A DNA stretch of 64,000 nt from Candidatus Helarchaeota archaeon (GCA_019058315.1 JAHPZH010000004.1:248001-312000), one strand, 5' to 3'. Shown: positions 27,484-36,787, counted from the first letter of the stretch. The notes: a model not told the origin generated them from the letters alone. A program made the numbers and translations.

Positions 27484-28260
27484 ATGATCTCATTTGGAGA
27501 TAAAGTTTATTCATTTATCCTTACCGAAACTGGTTATATTGCTTCAGTTTATGGTCCTGAATTTTTTATTTTGGGATATATTGCGGATATAATTTGGGCT
27601 TCTTTATTTATTGCTTTAATTATTTTAATATTGAAAACTAAATTAACCTATGTTGAAGGATTTAGGAACAATTTTCTTATTGGAATTATATTATTATTGT
27701 TAGAATCCCTAGTATGGATTTTAAACTTAAGAATTTTTTTTGTTTCGTTTGCTGAAAATCAAGGTCCTGCAAGTCTAATTATGGCTTCTCTTTATATATC
27801 TGCTGGTTATTTTCTGATTCGTGGTTTATTAAAGCTAAATAATTATCTTGATACAATCATTGGAACTAAAGAACAAAGAAACAATTTAAATGCACTAATT
27901 TTTGCAATTATAATAACAGCTACTTATCAAGTTTCTGATACACTGGTTCATGGTGTTAATCCCCTTGGAATACCAAGTATAATATTAACTTCGACTATAT
28001 TCATTTCTCAATTGTATATTTCTATATACTCATTTTATTTGCACCGTGATATGAAAGATCTTAAAATAAATATGATGTTATATTTCGGAATCGGTTTTCT
28101 CTTTCTAGTTCTCATAATAGCATTTGGAAGTATTTTTGAATTTGATACATCTCTTTATCTTACAAGTATCGGTTATACCTATTTAGGTTTTCAGGTATTT
28201 TTAATTCTTGGATATCTTGACTTTAAAAATCGAATTTCAAAAATTAAAACTGAAATTTAA
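27484..28260 (+). CDS. Seven-helix membrane protein, copy 1 of a second tandem pair
   Basis: About 258 residues with seven hydrophobic segments, unrelated by eye to the pair at 21.8-23.6k. The frame can start at TTG 27457, but alignment with the paralogue (MISFGDKVYSF against MIIGFGDTVYAVD) favours the ATG at 27484. Conserved blocks between the copies are IIWASLFIAL, LIRGLLKLNNYLD, IIGTKE and KDLKINMMLYFGIGFLFLVL. Function unknown. Controlled probably through the shared palindrome upstream. Confidence 0.7.
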   Translation: MISFGDKVYSFILTETGYIASVYGPEFFILGYIADIIWASLFIALIILILKTKLTYVEGFRNNFLIGIILLLLESLVWILNLRIFFVSFAENQGPASLIMASLYISAGYFLIRGLLKLNNYLDTIIGTKEQRNNLNALIFAIIITATYQVSDTLVHGVNPLGIPSIILTSTIFISQLYISIYSFYLHRDMKDLKINMMLYFGIGFLFLVLIIAFGSIFEFDTSLYLTSIGYTYLGFQVFLILGYLDFKNRISKIKTEI

Positions 28261-28376
28261 GAAGTTTACAAATGAAATATTCGAGAAGAAAAATAGTACA
28301 GTATATTCTGAAGAGCTTTAATATAATCTATTTTCAATAATATCATTTAATTTTTTCCCATAATTCCACAATTTTT

Positions 28377-28396
28377 AAGTAAAATTCTTTTTACTT
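28377..28396. promoter_or_regulatory. Operator-like palindrome, copy 2
   Basis: AAGTAAAATTCTTTTTACTT has the same perfect 8-base arms as the site at 27386 and lies at a similar distance (about 80 bases) from its gene. The following TAAGATTTT is also shared. Confidence 0.6.
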
Positions 28397-28473
28397 AAGA
28401 TTTTAAAAATCGATGAAATATAATAATAAAATGAATTTAAATTGATAATTCTACATTAATCAGGTAGTATTAA

Positions 28474-29253
28474 ATGATAATTGGATTTGGTGATACTGTT
28501 TATGCAGTTGATCTTCTAGACACAGGCCTTGCTATTTATAGTTATAGTCCTTTATATTATATTTTGAGAGATATTTCGCATATAATCTGGGCTTGTTTAT
28601 TTATTGCTTTATTTATTATAATAATTAAGACTAAATTAACTCATGTTGAAGGATTTAGGAAAAATTTCCTTATTGGAGTCATATTATTATTGCTAGCATC
28701 CTCAGTATGGGTCATTTTTTTAAGATTTTTTTTTCATTTGTACTATCAATTGATAAATCTTGTTAATCTAATTATGGCTGTATTTTTTATTACTTCTGCA
28801 TATTTCCTCATTCGTGGTTTATTAAAGCTAAATAATTATCTTGATTCAATAATTGGGACTAAAGAAAAAAGAAATAATTTAAGAGCATTAATTATTTCAA
28901 TTATAATCGCCGCTATTTATCAAGTTTATTATGTACTAGTGAGTGGTCTTACTTTCGCTATATTTACAAATATAATATTAATGTTAGCTATATTTACTTC
29001 TCAATTGTATATTTCTATATACTCGTTTTATTTACATCCAAATTTTAAAGATCTCAAAATAAATATGATGTTATACTTCGGAATCGGATTTCTCTTTCTA
29101 GTTCTCATATTAACATTTGGACAAATTTTTGCACTTAACGTGTCTTTAAATTTTACAAGTATCAATTTTTCCTTTTTGGCCTTTCAGTCATTTTTAATTC
29201 TTGGATATGTTGACTTTAAAAATCGAATTTCAAAAATCAAAGCTGAAATTTAA
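28474..29253 (+). CDS. Seven-helix membrane protein, copy 2 of a second tandem pair
   Basis: 259 residues, homologous to the 27484 gene along its whole length and ending in the same DFKNRISKIKAEI tail. The middle (residues about 85-100 and 150-175) has diverged most. No enzymatic or receptor signature is visible. ATG start. Confidence 0.7.
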   Translation: MIIGFGDTVYAVDLLDTGLAIYSYSPLYYILRDISHIIWACLFIALFIIIIKTKLTHVEGFRKNFLIGVILLLLASSVWVIFLRFFFHLYYQLINLVNLIMAVFFITSAYFLIRGLLKLNNYLDSIIGTKEKRNNLRALIISIIIAAIYQVYYVLVSGLTFAIFTNIILMLAIFTSQLYISIYSFYLHPNFKDLKINMMLYFGIGFLFLVLILTFGQIFALNVSLNFTSINFSFLAFQSFLILGYVDFKNRISKIKAEI

Positions 29254-29296
29254 GAAGTTTTCAAAGAAAATTTGAGAAAAGAAAAATACTCCCTCT

Positions 29297-31528
29297 TTAA
29301 TTCATCTCTTTTTCAAAATAATTCATCATTTTTTGATAAATTTGGGTTTTTTCGGGATTAGAGCTAGAATTCTGTAATTTTTTTATGATATAATATGGCA
29401 TAGATTTAGCCAGATAATTAAATTTTGGATTTCTATCGACAATTAATCTACCCTCGGCGTCTATACCATTAGCTTCGATACCATCCACTCTTATATTAGT
29501 TTTAATCACCTTTAGAACTTGAGAAGCTAAATGTGAGACTAAGACCGTACACGAATTATTTGATTCTCCTAACATTTCTAATATACTGCCAATAACTTTG
29601 GCAGCTGCGCCAGGCTCAGTTATTGCTTCTAACTCATCCACTAGAACTAATTTCTCCTTTTTAGAAATAATTATATCAGTAAAATTCTTTACGCTGGATT
29701 CAAACGCACCCGAGGAATTACTACCCTGGCTTTTTGAAAAGAAAAATAATTCGTTGAAGAGGCCAATATTAACAGCCTGTGCAGCAACAGGCAGTCCCAT
29801 CTGTGCCATGATAGTAATTTGTGCAATAGTCTGAAGAAGCGTAGTTTTTCCACCAGAATTGGCCCCGGTTAAAATGATTAAGTTATTTTTTATATCAATT
29901 CTATTTTCAAAGATAACTGGAATATTACCGACATGATAATTAATTTGTTTAATTTCAATATTTTGTTCATGCTTAAGAAATAGATTAATTCCTCCTTCAA
30001 AACTCAATCCTAGTTTATCCTCAACAAAATTTGGATAAGTTAAATTATAATCTTTCATTATTGATGAAATTGCCAATAATTCATCTAATTCGAATAAAAT
30101 ATTCAAAAGTTTTGCTACTAATGGCTTTACTGCACTCAAGTTTTTAGCAAGTTGAGTTAGAATTTCAAATTTTAGGATTTTTTCTCGTCTTATTAGGTTA
30201 TTCTTTAGCTTTTCAAGGATGAAATTGTCAGCTTCAATAGGAAAATTCATATCATTAGGATATAGTTCAAAAACAATCGAACTTTCCGGTGCTTCAAGGT
30301 TTAATCTTTCAATTAATTTTTCTCGAGCTTCCATTAGTATTTCCTCAATAATCCCCGCAATATCTAAAGGTAAAAACTCCATTAACGCATTTAAAGAGAT
30401 TGAATTCGAGTCGTCAACTGATTTTAATAAATTAAAAATTTGACCTCCTTCTAAAACTGCTTTAGATTTTTTTATCTCATTTTCTATCGATTCATTAATT
30501 TCTATTTCTTGATCTGCAATAATTCCATCAAAACTATTCACAATTTTTAAAGCTTCATCATATTCTGGGTAATTTTCCTCTTTAATTTCACCATCTTTAT
30601 CAATTTTTGCTAGGTTTAGTATAAGACCTTTTAATAATTCCATACTAATATCTTTAAATCCCTCCAAGGTTTCCTCGTCTTGCTTTAATTCTTGTTTTAA
30701 AATCTTAAATAGCTTATAACCTGCAATCAGAATATTATAATTGACTCCTAAAAAATCACAAATAACCGATTCAGGCAATAAATCAGTAACTGAAAATTCA
30801 TTAATATCTAAAAAAATAGCATTTTTAATTTGATCAGTAAAAGAATTATTATTATAATCATTCGATATAAAAATTACAAGATCAAATGAATTTAAATAAT
30901 CTAGAACTTTCTCACTTAGCGATTCTATTAATAATAATTTACAATATTTTTCAATATCGAGCTCTATTAATTCATTATACTGCTTTTTATTATCAGTTAC
31001 GATAATTCGATGTAGTAAGAGTTTATCTTTAAAAGTCTGAGGTTTAAATGGTTTAATTTTTTTTAGTAAAATTTTGATTTTTTCTATTGTTTCTTCATTA
31101 ATTTTATTCAGTTTTGAAAGTCTATTTCGATAATTTTCTAATCTAGATTTAATTATGTTTAATTTGGTAGCGGGTAATGGATACATAAGTGAAAATTTAT
31201 CTTTAATATATTGGGTTTGGGCATAAGATTTTAAAATTTCAATAATTCTATCATAGACTTTTAAAATGTCATCAGTCATCAAAATCTGGTTTGTGTAATT
31301 TGTATAAACTCCAGATTCATCATCTGAATGAAATTCTTGAATAATCTTAAGAGCCATTTTTTGCCCAATACCTTTTATCGATGAAATTTCACTAATTCTC
31401 GCTTCAGAAATCGCATTGATAACATTTTCTTCAGTTAAAAAATGATTAATTAATTTTTCAGAAATCTTGGGTCCTAATCCTTGTATTGATTGTATGATCC
31501 TTTGTTTTTGTATTACACCATTTTTCAA
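29297..31528 (-). CDS. MutS-family ATPase with N-terminal helix-hairpin-helix
   Basis: 743 residues. The N-terminus has two helix-hairpin-helix elements (SIQGLGPKISEKLINHF and SSIKGIGQKMALKIIQEF). The MutS core and clamp helices follow, with the ATPase at the C-terminus: Walker A TGANSGGKTTLL near residue 555, a Q-loop/signature region, Walker B LVLVDELEA and a conserved His switch. The mismatch-recognition domain I of MutS1 is absent and there is no Smr domain, so it belongs with archaeal MutS-like proteins rather than MutS1 or MutS2. It probably binds branched or recombining DNA. Confidence 0.8.
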   Translation of the reverse strand: MKNGVIQKQRIIQSIQGLGPKISEKLINHFLTEENVINAISEARISEISSIKGIGQKMALKIIQEFHSDDESGVYTNYTNQILMTDDILKVYDRIIEILKSYAQTQYIKDKFSLMYPLPATKLNIIKSRLENYRNRLSKLNKINEETIEKIKILLKKIKPFKPQTFKDKLLLHRIIVTDNKKQYNELIELDIEKYCKLLLIESLSEKVLDYLNSFDLVIFISNDYNNNSFTDQIKNAIFLDINEFSVTDLLPESVICDFLGVNYNILIAGYKLFKILKQELKQDEETLEGFKDISMELLKGLILNLAKIDKDGEIKEENYPEYDEALKIVNSFDGIIADQEIEINESIENEIKKSKAVLEGGQIFNLLKSVDDSNSISLNALMEFLPLDIAGIIEEILMEAREKLIERLNLEAPESSIVFELYPNDMNFPIEADNFILEKLKNNLIRREKILKFEILTQLAKNLSAVKPLVAKLLNILFELDELLAISSIMKDYNLTYPNFVEDKLGLSFEGGINLFLKHEQNIEIKQINYHVGNIPVIFENRIDIKNNLIILTGANSGGKTTLLQTIAQITIMAQMGLPVAAQAVNIGLFNELFFFSKSQGSNSSGAFESSVKNFTDIIISKKEKLVLVDELEAITEPGAAAKVIGSILEMLGESNNSCTVLVSHLASQVLKVIKTNIRVDGIEANGIDAEGRLIVDRNPKFNYLAKSMPYYIIKKLQNSSSNPEKTQIYQKMMNYFEKEMN

Positions 31529-31843
31529 GCTATTTCACACTACAAAAATTATTTTAGGGAATAATGAGAATTATGTCGGAATATAACCTTTTGAATTTAA
31601 ACAGAAATCAATTAAAATACATAAATTATTGAAGAAATAAAAAAAGATTAAGGGTGTGTTTTAAAAATGAAAAAAGTAGCTTGATCTTTAATAAAAATCG
31701 TTAAATGATTGATTTGAATAGAATATATTAGAATCTTCTAATCCTAATTATAAAAACTTAAAAATAAACATTACACTAATTGATTGAATGGGATTATAAA
31801 AATTATTGAAAATGATTTAAGTTGTAATAAAAAGGGACAAAAA

Positions 31844-32017
31844 ATGAGCTACACTATCCAGGATGTTAAATTTAAATGCCAAAAATGTGATTTTGAATTT
31901 AGAGAAAAGAAAAAATTAATTTTCTCAAATTCAGCAGTTCGAAAAAGACCTATATTTAAAGCAAATTGTCCAAAATGTGGGAATATTTGTGTTAATAGCA
32001 GTTATCCTTCTAGTTGA
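31844..32017 (+). CDS. Small zinc-ribbon protein
   Basis: 57 residues from the ATG at 31844 (MSYTIQDVKFKCQKCDFEF). CQKC and CPKC form a four-cysteine zinc ribbon with about 27 residues between the pairs. The frame extends up to a TTG at 31784, but those 20 residues lack the fold and AAAGGGAC sits just before the ATG as a ribosome-binding site. Likely a nucleic-acid or protein adaptor. Confidence 0.65.
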   Translation: MSYTIQDVKFKCQKCDFEFREKKKLIFSNSAVRKRPIFKANCPKCGNICVNSSYPSS

Positions 32018-32052
32018 TTGAAATGTCTTTTTTATAGATTAAAGTGAGTTTT

Positions 32053-32421
32053 TCATAAATCTAATTTCATTAATTTCTGATATTCCTCAATATGGAGACT
32101 GTTGAAATCATCAAAATAATAGCCATCCTCCTCTTTGGACAGCACTATTACATGAACCTGATTACCAATTTGACTCACTTTAGCAATTACAGAATCCCAT
32201 TGGATATAAAATGGAGGTTTTCGGATTTCTTCAACTTCGGTTACATCAGCGATTTTTTTTAGCTCATTTTGGCGAAGTCTCGATAATGTCTTTATTTTTT
32301 CTTCTGTAAGTGGTAAAAAAATTCTCCTATTTGCATTATTAAATACACTCGCCATTAGATCAAAGTCATTATTTCTAATTGCTTTTATTACAATATTTGC
32401 TACTTCTCGTGGGCTTTTCAT
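32053..32421 (-). CDS. Hypothetical 122-residue protein
   Basis: A small alpha+beta protein: N-terminal helices (SPREVANIVIKAIRNNDFDLMASVF), then beta strands (FYIQWDSVIAKVSQIGNQVHVIVLSKEEDGYYF). The pattern of a helical cone followed by a curved sheet resembles the NTF2/SnoaL-like fold, but no catalytic residues can be assigned. Single gene. Confidence 0.55.
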   Translation of the reverse strand: MKSPREVANIVIKAIRNNDFDLMASVFNNANRRIFLPLTEEKIKTLSRLRQNELKKIADVTEVEEIRKPPFYIQWDSVIAKVSQIGNQVHVIVLSKEEDGYYFDDFNSLHIEEYQKLMKLDL

Positions 32422-32531
32422 ATGTATTTCCTCTGATAGAGTTAATATAAAAAAATAACAATAAGTTCCTATTTATAAAAACTTAAAAGTAAATCTTAAA
32501 CTTAGTTATAACGAAAAATGAGAGGATTATT

Positions 32532-32849
32532 TTGAGAAAAATATTATTTAAAGGTATTTTAAGAGGTACAGCAACTTCAAATAAGATTGGATCAATCTTT
32601 GTTATTAAATTAGATGAAAAAATAGAAGGTTTACCCAAAGAATTTGTGGTTTTTAATACTTATATGGGATCTGATTCTAGGAGTCCAATGGGTACTTTAA
32701 AGAATGCTATGGCTACACCTATAAGAATAGGCGATAAAATAATTGTAGAAGGTGAAATTATTCAAGAATTTAAAGGAAAAGAAGCATTAGAATATATAAG
32801 AATGGATGCTAAGCATGTCTATAATGAAACATTAAAATATGGATTTTAA
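32532..32849 (+). CDS. Hypothetical 105-residue OB-like protein
   Basis: A beta-rich small protein (ILRGTATSNKIGSIFVIKL ... RIGDKIIVEGEIIQEFKGKEALEYIRM) that looks like an OB barrel, possibly nucleic-acid binding. The start is TTG at 32532 after GAGAGGATTAT. No close family recognised. Converges on the winged-helix gene at 32.9k. Confidence 0.5.
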   Translation: MRKILFKGILRGTATSNKIGSIFVIKLDEKIEGLPKEFVVFNTYMGSDSRSPMGTLKNAMATPIRIGDKIIVEGEIIQEFKGKEALEYIRMDAKHVYNETLKYGF

Positions 32850-32873
32850 GAAAAAAAATTGATTCTATTAAGT

Positions 32874-33158
32874 CTATTCTTCTTCTTTAATTGGGGCAAG
32901 GGTGAGTTTAAATTTTGCAGGGTCAAATTTCTTTCCCAAATCTTTTAAAGAAATTGTTTTGCTGTTTGTAACTTTAATATCACATAAATCAAATGCTACA
33001 CAAGCATTAACAAATGCAGATACGAAATTTCTATTCTTATCTAATTCTTTTGATATCTCATCTATTGTAAGATCTCCCTTCGTTTTCAAAATAGCAAAAA
33101 GTTCTTCTAAAAATAATTTTGCTTCTCTAATGTAATTATCTGTTTTTCTAGAACCCAT
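32874..33158 (-). CDS. Small winged-helix protein
   Basis: 94 residues: a helix, then a helix-turn-helix (LTIDEISKELDKNRNFVSAFVNACVAFDLCD) and a short wing (IKVTNSKTISLKDLGKKF). Probably a DNA-binding regulator. It is divergent from the 33283 gene, and the perfect palindrome at 33247-33262 in the shared spacer is a natural candidate target. Confidence 0.6.
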   Translation of the reverse strand: MGSRKTDNYIREAKLFLEELFAILKTKGDLTIDEISKELDKNRNFVSAFVNACVAFDLCDIKVTNSKTISLKDLGKKFDPAKFKLTLAPIKEEE

Positions 33159-33246
33159 TTTAAAACCTCTTTTTTAATGATAAAACTTCGAAAGGAAGCA
33201 AAGTCACATAAACATTTATAAGTAACTGACTATATAAATATATTTA

Positions 33247-33262
33247 CACGCATGCATGCGTG
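33247..33262. promoter_or_regulatory. Perfect 16-bp palindrome at a promoter
   Basis: CACGCATGCATGCGTG is a perfect palindrome and much more GC-rich than its surroundings. It begins 7 bases after the TATA-like TATATAAATA (33231-33240) of the 33283 gene and so covers the expected transcription start, the classical place for a repressor. The divergent winged-helix gene starts 88 bases away. Confidence 0.6.
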
Positions 33263-33282
33263 CGTAAAATAAACATGAAAAT

Positions 33283-33918
33283 GTGAAAAATATAGTTATT
33301 GAAAAAAAGAGATCGGGAGTAATTATGATGTTTAATGTGATGACATTGAATGACAAGTATATTAGAAAGATTATTTATGAGGCTAATCATTTATATAACA
33401 AATATGATTTAGATAAGAATATAATTCCAGTTGCATTAGATATTTCAATTAGATATATTAAAAATTCGATTCCATCAGAACCAAGAGAAAAAGATGTACT
33501 ATATTGTGCGGCATATTTTATTGCAATTAGACATCCATTCTCACATCCTTCTAATGTAACAAGAGATGGCTTTGCAGATCAATTTAATATAAAGACAACG
33601 AGCTTAGATTGGTATATAAATAGAATATTGACCGAATTAAATTTCATTCGCATTCATGATCTTCAGACAATCCCTTATTTCATTGATCCGACCTCATTAA
33701 TTTATACAGTGACAATATCAATAATTCATTCTAATTTAAGTGAAAATCTGATAAATGCTATAATATACAAAAAGCTGCCTGATGTCAATATACTAGTAGA
33801 TAAAATTACAGGGATTCTTGTAGATAGACTTAAGATCTTGCCAGAAATCTTTAAAAGAAGCCTAAGAGGTTTAGTCCTTGATATTATAAGAGGTGAAATA
33901 AAGAATCTAAGGTTATAA
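33283..33918 (+). CDS. Possible cyclin/TFB-core-like protein
   Basis: 211 residues, helical. Residues about 60-125 (EKDVLYCAAYFIAIRHPFSHP ... FNIKTTSLDWYINRIL) resemble a cyclin-box repeat as in TFB/TFIIB: a helix with small residues, then a recognition-like helix. A second repeat is not obvious, and there is no zinc ribbon. It may be a degenerate TFB or another helical regulator. The start is GTG at 33283; ATG at 33325 is possible. It is followed after 18 bases by a 95-residue gene, probably in one operon. Confidence 0.5.
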   Translation: MKNIVIEKKRSGVIMMFNVMTLNDKYIRKIIYEANHLYNKYDLDKNIIPVALDISIRYIKNSIPSEPREKDVLYCAAYFIAIRHPFSHPSNVTRDGFADQFNIKTTSLDWYINRILTELNFIRIHDLQTIPYFIDPTSLIYTVTISIIHSNLSENLINAIIYKKLPDVNILVDKITGILVDRLKILPEIFKRSLRGLVLDIIRGEIKNLRL

Positions 33919-33936
33919 TATAATCGGAGGAATTAT

Positions 33937-34224
33937 TTGGAGTATTTCGGAAAGAAATTTTTATTTAAAGTAATTGTAGAAACATTAAACGATTTAAAAT
34001 TGAGAAATCAAGCATTTATAAATGCTAGAAAAATCCGAAATATTATTGAAAGAAAATTAAATCGCACTATCTCATCGAATTTATTAAGTCGTTTTATTTC
34101 AATAAGTTTAGATTGGTTAGTTGCTTCTGAATACTTAGTTTTAATAAAAAAAACCAGTCCAAAAAAATATAAGATCCCAGATCAGTTCCTTATTAACTCT
34201 AAAAATATAAAAATATATTTTTAA
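33937..34224 (+). CDS. Hypothetical 95-residue basic protein
   Basis: The TTG start at 33937 is supported by CGGAGGAAT just upstream. The protein is basic and helical (IRNIIERKLNRTISSNLLSRF, then SEYLVLIKKTSPKKYKI), compatible with a small winged helix in which the last strands form the wing. It follows the 33283 gene by 18 bases. No family recognised. Confidence 0.5.
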   Translation: MEYFGKKFLFKVIVETLNDLKLRNQAFINARKIRNIIERKLNRTISSNLLSRFISISLDWLVASEYLVLIKKTSPKKYKIPDQFLINSKNIKIYF

Positions 34225-34570
34225 AACCCATATTCTTAAGTAAATTCTCTAATCTCTATATTTTTTTAAATTTTTTTTATTGAAAAATACAAATTTATTT
34301 TCCACTAGTTTCAATTTTTTTAGTTTTTTTGGAAAGGGCGCTATTTTGAGATCAATTCGATAAAAGCGTGCATTTGGGTATTATCTGGATGATGCTAAGG
34401 TATATTATATAATTATGAAATTCAAAAAAATAAGAAAAAAAATTGCGATTTTAACTATTACCGATACAATAATGAATTTAAATAAAGTGGACCAATTTTA
34501 TATATTAGGAAATTTTTAATTTCTTTACCAAAAAATTGTATTTTTTACAATTGAAAGGTGTAAATTTTTG
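34225..34570. other. Intergenic region upstream of a small Cys-rich gene
   Basis: 346 bases, AT-rich apart from GGAAAGGGCGC near 34332. TATA-like TTTTATATATTA near 34496 precedes the small gene at 34571. No RNA gene or repeat recognised. Confidence 0.5.
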
Positions 34571-34738
34571 GTGACCGCAAAAGAAAATCCAACAATAGAC
34601 GACGTGAATAGGCCCCAGCCAATTGGAGTAACCGCCCCTCCGGCTTGTTTCCAAGATGGGACCACTTTTAGAAAAACTAACATGGATTGTATTTTGTGTG
34701 ATTATTTCGAAGATTGTAAAAAGGTAAAATATACTTAA
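34571..34738 (+). CDS. Small four-cysteine protein (55 residues)
   Basis: GTG (34571), or TTG immediately before it, opens a frame to TAA at 34736-34738. The product starts VTAKENPTIDDVNRPQP and ends with cysteines in PACFQDG, MDCILCDYFEDC. The first half of the gene is distinctly more GC-rich than the region, as expected of coding sequence here. The Cys spacing (C, then CxxC, then C six residues later) suits a metal site. It converges on rpl4. Function unknown. Confidence 0.55.
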   Translation: MTAKENPTIDDVNRPQPIGVTAPPACFQDGTTFRKTNMDCILCDYFEDCKKVKYT

Positions 34739-34790
34739 TTAACTAATTTTTCAAAAATAGTTCCGATTTTTTGAGAATACAAGCCATTTA

Positions 34791-35564
34791 TTATTCTATT
34801 TGTTTAATTGCTGATTCTGTCCAAATTGTTAATCTACCTGGGTGTCCACCTGGAGCTAATTTTTCTGCATTTAAATATTCCACATAAGAAATATCTACCC
34901 CTTGGATATTTCTAGCACCTTTCAGTATATCCTTATTTAAGCTTGAAATTACAATCAGTATACTTTTCTTTCTTTTATATTTACGCCCTCTCATTTTTCC
35001 CTTTCCAGCACGAATTTTCTTAGTAGATGCTCTTACGATATCAGGGTAAATTTTCAAATTTTTAAATATTTCAATAATTTCTTTAGTTTTTGAAACATCT
35101 TCTAGCTCATCAGAAACTACAATAGGCAATTTTAAGCCTTCTTCAAATTGATGTCCCCTAAGTCGGACCAACGTTTCATTTGCTGTTGCGGCAATTGCCG
35201 ATTTAATAGCTAATTTTCGTTCTTTTTTATTAATTTTTTCTTTTATATTTTTCCAAACTTTAGGTGGGAAAGCTGCACGACCGCCTACAACCATAGGAAC
35301 AAAGGCACCTTGATCAACTTTCCTTGTTCCACCGCCTCTAATTCTCGGAACTCGTGCCCTTCCAAAACCAGATCCTCTCGAAACAGCTGTATTTCTAGTT
35401 CCAGCTAGAGGATCCCGTCCTTGGGGTTGTTTCCTATTCGCACTAGATGCTATTACTGCTCTACGGATGAGATCTGGACGATAGACGGTTTGAAAAGTTG
35501 AGGGTAAGGAAATATCTCTTATTTTTTTTCCATCTAATCCCAAAACATCAACTTTGGTTTCCAT
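34791..35564 (-). CDS. rpl4: Large ribosomal subunit protein L4 (uL4)
   Basis: Archaeal/eukaryotic-type uL4, lining the exit tunnel. The internal loop is clear: RKQPQGRDPLAGTRNTAVSRG, GFGRARVPRIRGGG, FVPMVVGGRAAFPPK. The C-terminal Rossmann-like part ends with GGHPGRLTIWTESAI. It lies 17 bases after rpl3 in the same operon. Downstream there is no L23 or L2; the transcript meets a small convergent gene. Confidence 0.96.
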   Translation of the reverse strand: METKVDVLGLDGKKIRDISLPSTFQTVYRPDLIRRAVIASSANRKQPQGRDPLAGTRNTAVSRGSGFGRARVPRIRGGGTRKVDQGAFVPMVVGGRAAFPPKVWKNIKEKINKKERKLAIKSAIAATANETLVRLRGHQFEEGLKLPIVVSDELEDVSKTKEIIEIFKNLKIYPDIVRASTKKIRAGKGKMRGRKYKRKKSILIVISSLNKDILKGARNIQGVDISYVEYLNAEKLAPGGHPGRLTIWTESAIKQIE

Positions 35565-35581
35565 AATTTTGCACTTTTTCT

Positions 35582-36607
35582 TTATTTTCCTTGCTTAGAT
35601 TGTGTGGAAATGTATGAAATATCTGGAACTGCTTCAAGATGTGGTTTAGGTCGTAGTGCATAACGCATTTTAATTAAACGTTTGCAAGGACCGGGAACAG
35701 ATCCCTCTAAAAGGATATAATCTCCTTTAATTAAGCCGTATCTTACAAATCCGCCTTCGGGGTTGATTTCCTTCGGATCTGAACCAATTTTTAAAATTCG
35801 TTTATTATATTCGACTCGTTGGTGAAATCCCATTTGTCCAGCACGAGCAACTGTGTAGGGCACACGAGAAGGTTTCCATGCGCCAATTGCTCCCACAGCT
35901 CTTCGTGCTTTCCGAGATTTTCGCGGTAAGATTTTAATTCCAAACCGTTTCACAGGACCTTGGAAGCCTTTTCCCTTTGAAACGGCTGCAGTATCAATAA
36001 ATTGCCCTTCTTTAAATACATCAAATGCTCTAATTTCATTTCCAAGCATATCTTTAGAATATTTTATAAGTTCTTCATAGTTTCCCGCAATAGCTTTAAT
36101 TTCCATTAAATCTGGTTTCTTTTTTGGAATTGCAGCCAAACGGGGTTGTGTATATGCTAATAATCGTAATTGTAATAACTTAGAATCCTTATAAGGTTCT
36201 AATTTCTCCTCAAATTCTAATAATGATTTATCAGTATCATATTCTTTTGGTAGAGAAAAATTTCTGGATAAATCTTCATTTAATTCTCCAGCCCAAGCCT
36301 CCCCAATGGCTTTTAACCCATATTCGGTTAATTTATACGCTTTTATTGCACATATGGAAATAGGAGGTGTGTCAATAACAGTAACCGCCCTTGAAACTTC
36401 TTGTCCAAAATTTGGGTCTGTTTTTCTGTTTTCTACATATATTAAATGTGTCATGCCAGCTTTATATCCCATAAATCCTAAAATAGTCGGTGTTGTACTT
36501 TCAATTTTTGACCAAGATTTAACTCTGGCATTTGGATTACGAGCTCTTTTTCTAGGTCTGTAAGATAATGACCCATGTCTTGGTGCATGTTGCTTTCTAT
36601 GTCCCAT
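35582..36607 (-). CDS. rpl3: Large ribosomal subunit protein L3 (uL3)
   Basis: Archaeal-type uL3, 341 residues, near the peptidyl-transferase centre. Signature segments: MGHRKQHAPRHGSLSYRPRKR at the N-terminus, AVSKGKGFQGPVKRFG, GAIGAWKPSRVPYTVARAGQMGFHQR and GPCKRLIKMRYA. First gene of the rpl3-rpl4 pair, with an AT-rich promoter region upstream. Confidence 0.97.
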   Translation of the reverse strand: MGHRKQHAPRHGSLSYRPRKRARNPNARVKSWSKIESTTPTILGFMGYKAGMTHLIYVENRKTDPNFGQEVSRAVTVIDTPPISICAIKAYKLTEYGLKAIGEAWAGELNEDLSRNFSLPKEYDTDKSLLEFEEKLEPYKDSKLLQLRLLAYTQPRLAAIPKKKPDLMEIKAIAGNYEELIKYSKDMLGNEIRAFDVFKEGQFIDTAAVSKGKGFQGPVKRFGIKILPRKSRKARRAVGAIGAWKPSRVPYTVARAGQMGFHQRVEYNKRILKIGSDPKEINPEGGFVRYGLIKGDYILLEGSVPGPCKRLIKMRYALRPKPHLEAVPDISYISTQSKQGK

Positions 36608-36787
36608 TTGTTACATATCCTACTTTAATCATTAATTTTTTATGTTTCATTGGTTTCCTAGTATGAAGGTTTGATAATATTTCATTTAAATAATAGATTC
36701 TAATAAATAAGAATAAATTGTTTAATGTATAATGAATGATTTACTTTTTAAAAATTTAACTTAATAAAAAAAGAAAGAAATTTGGAT

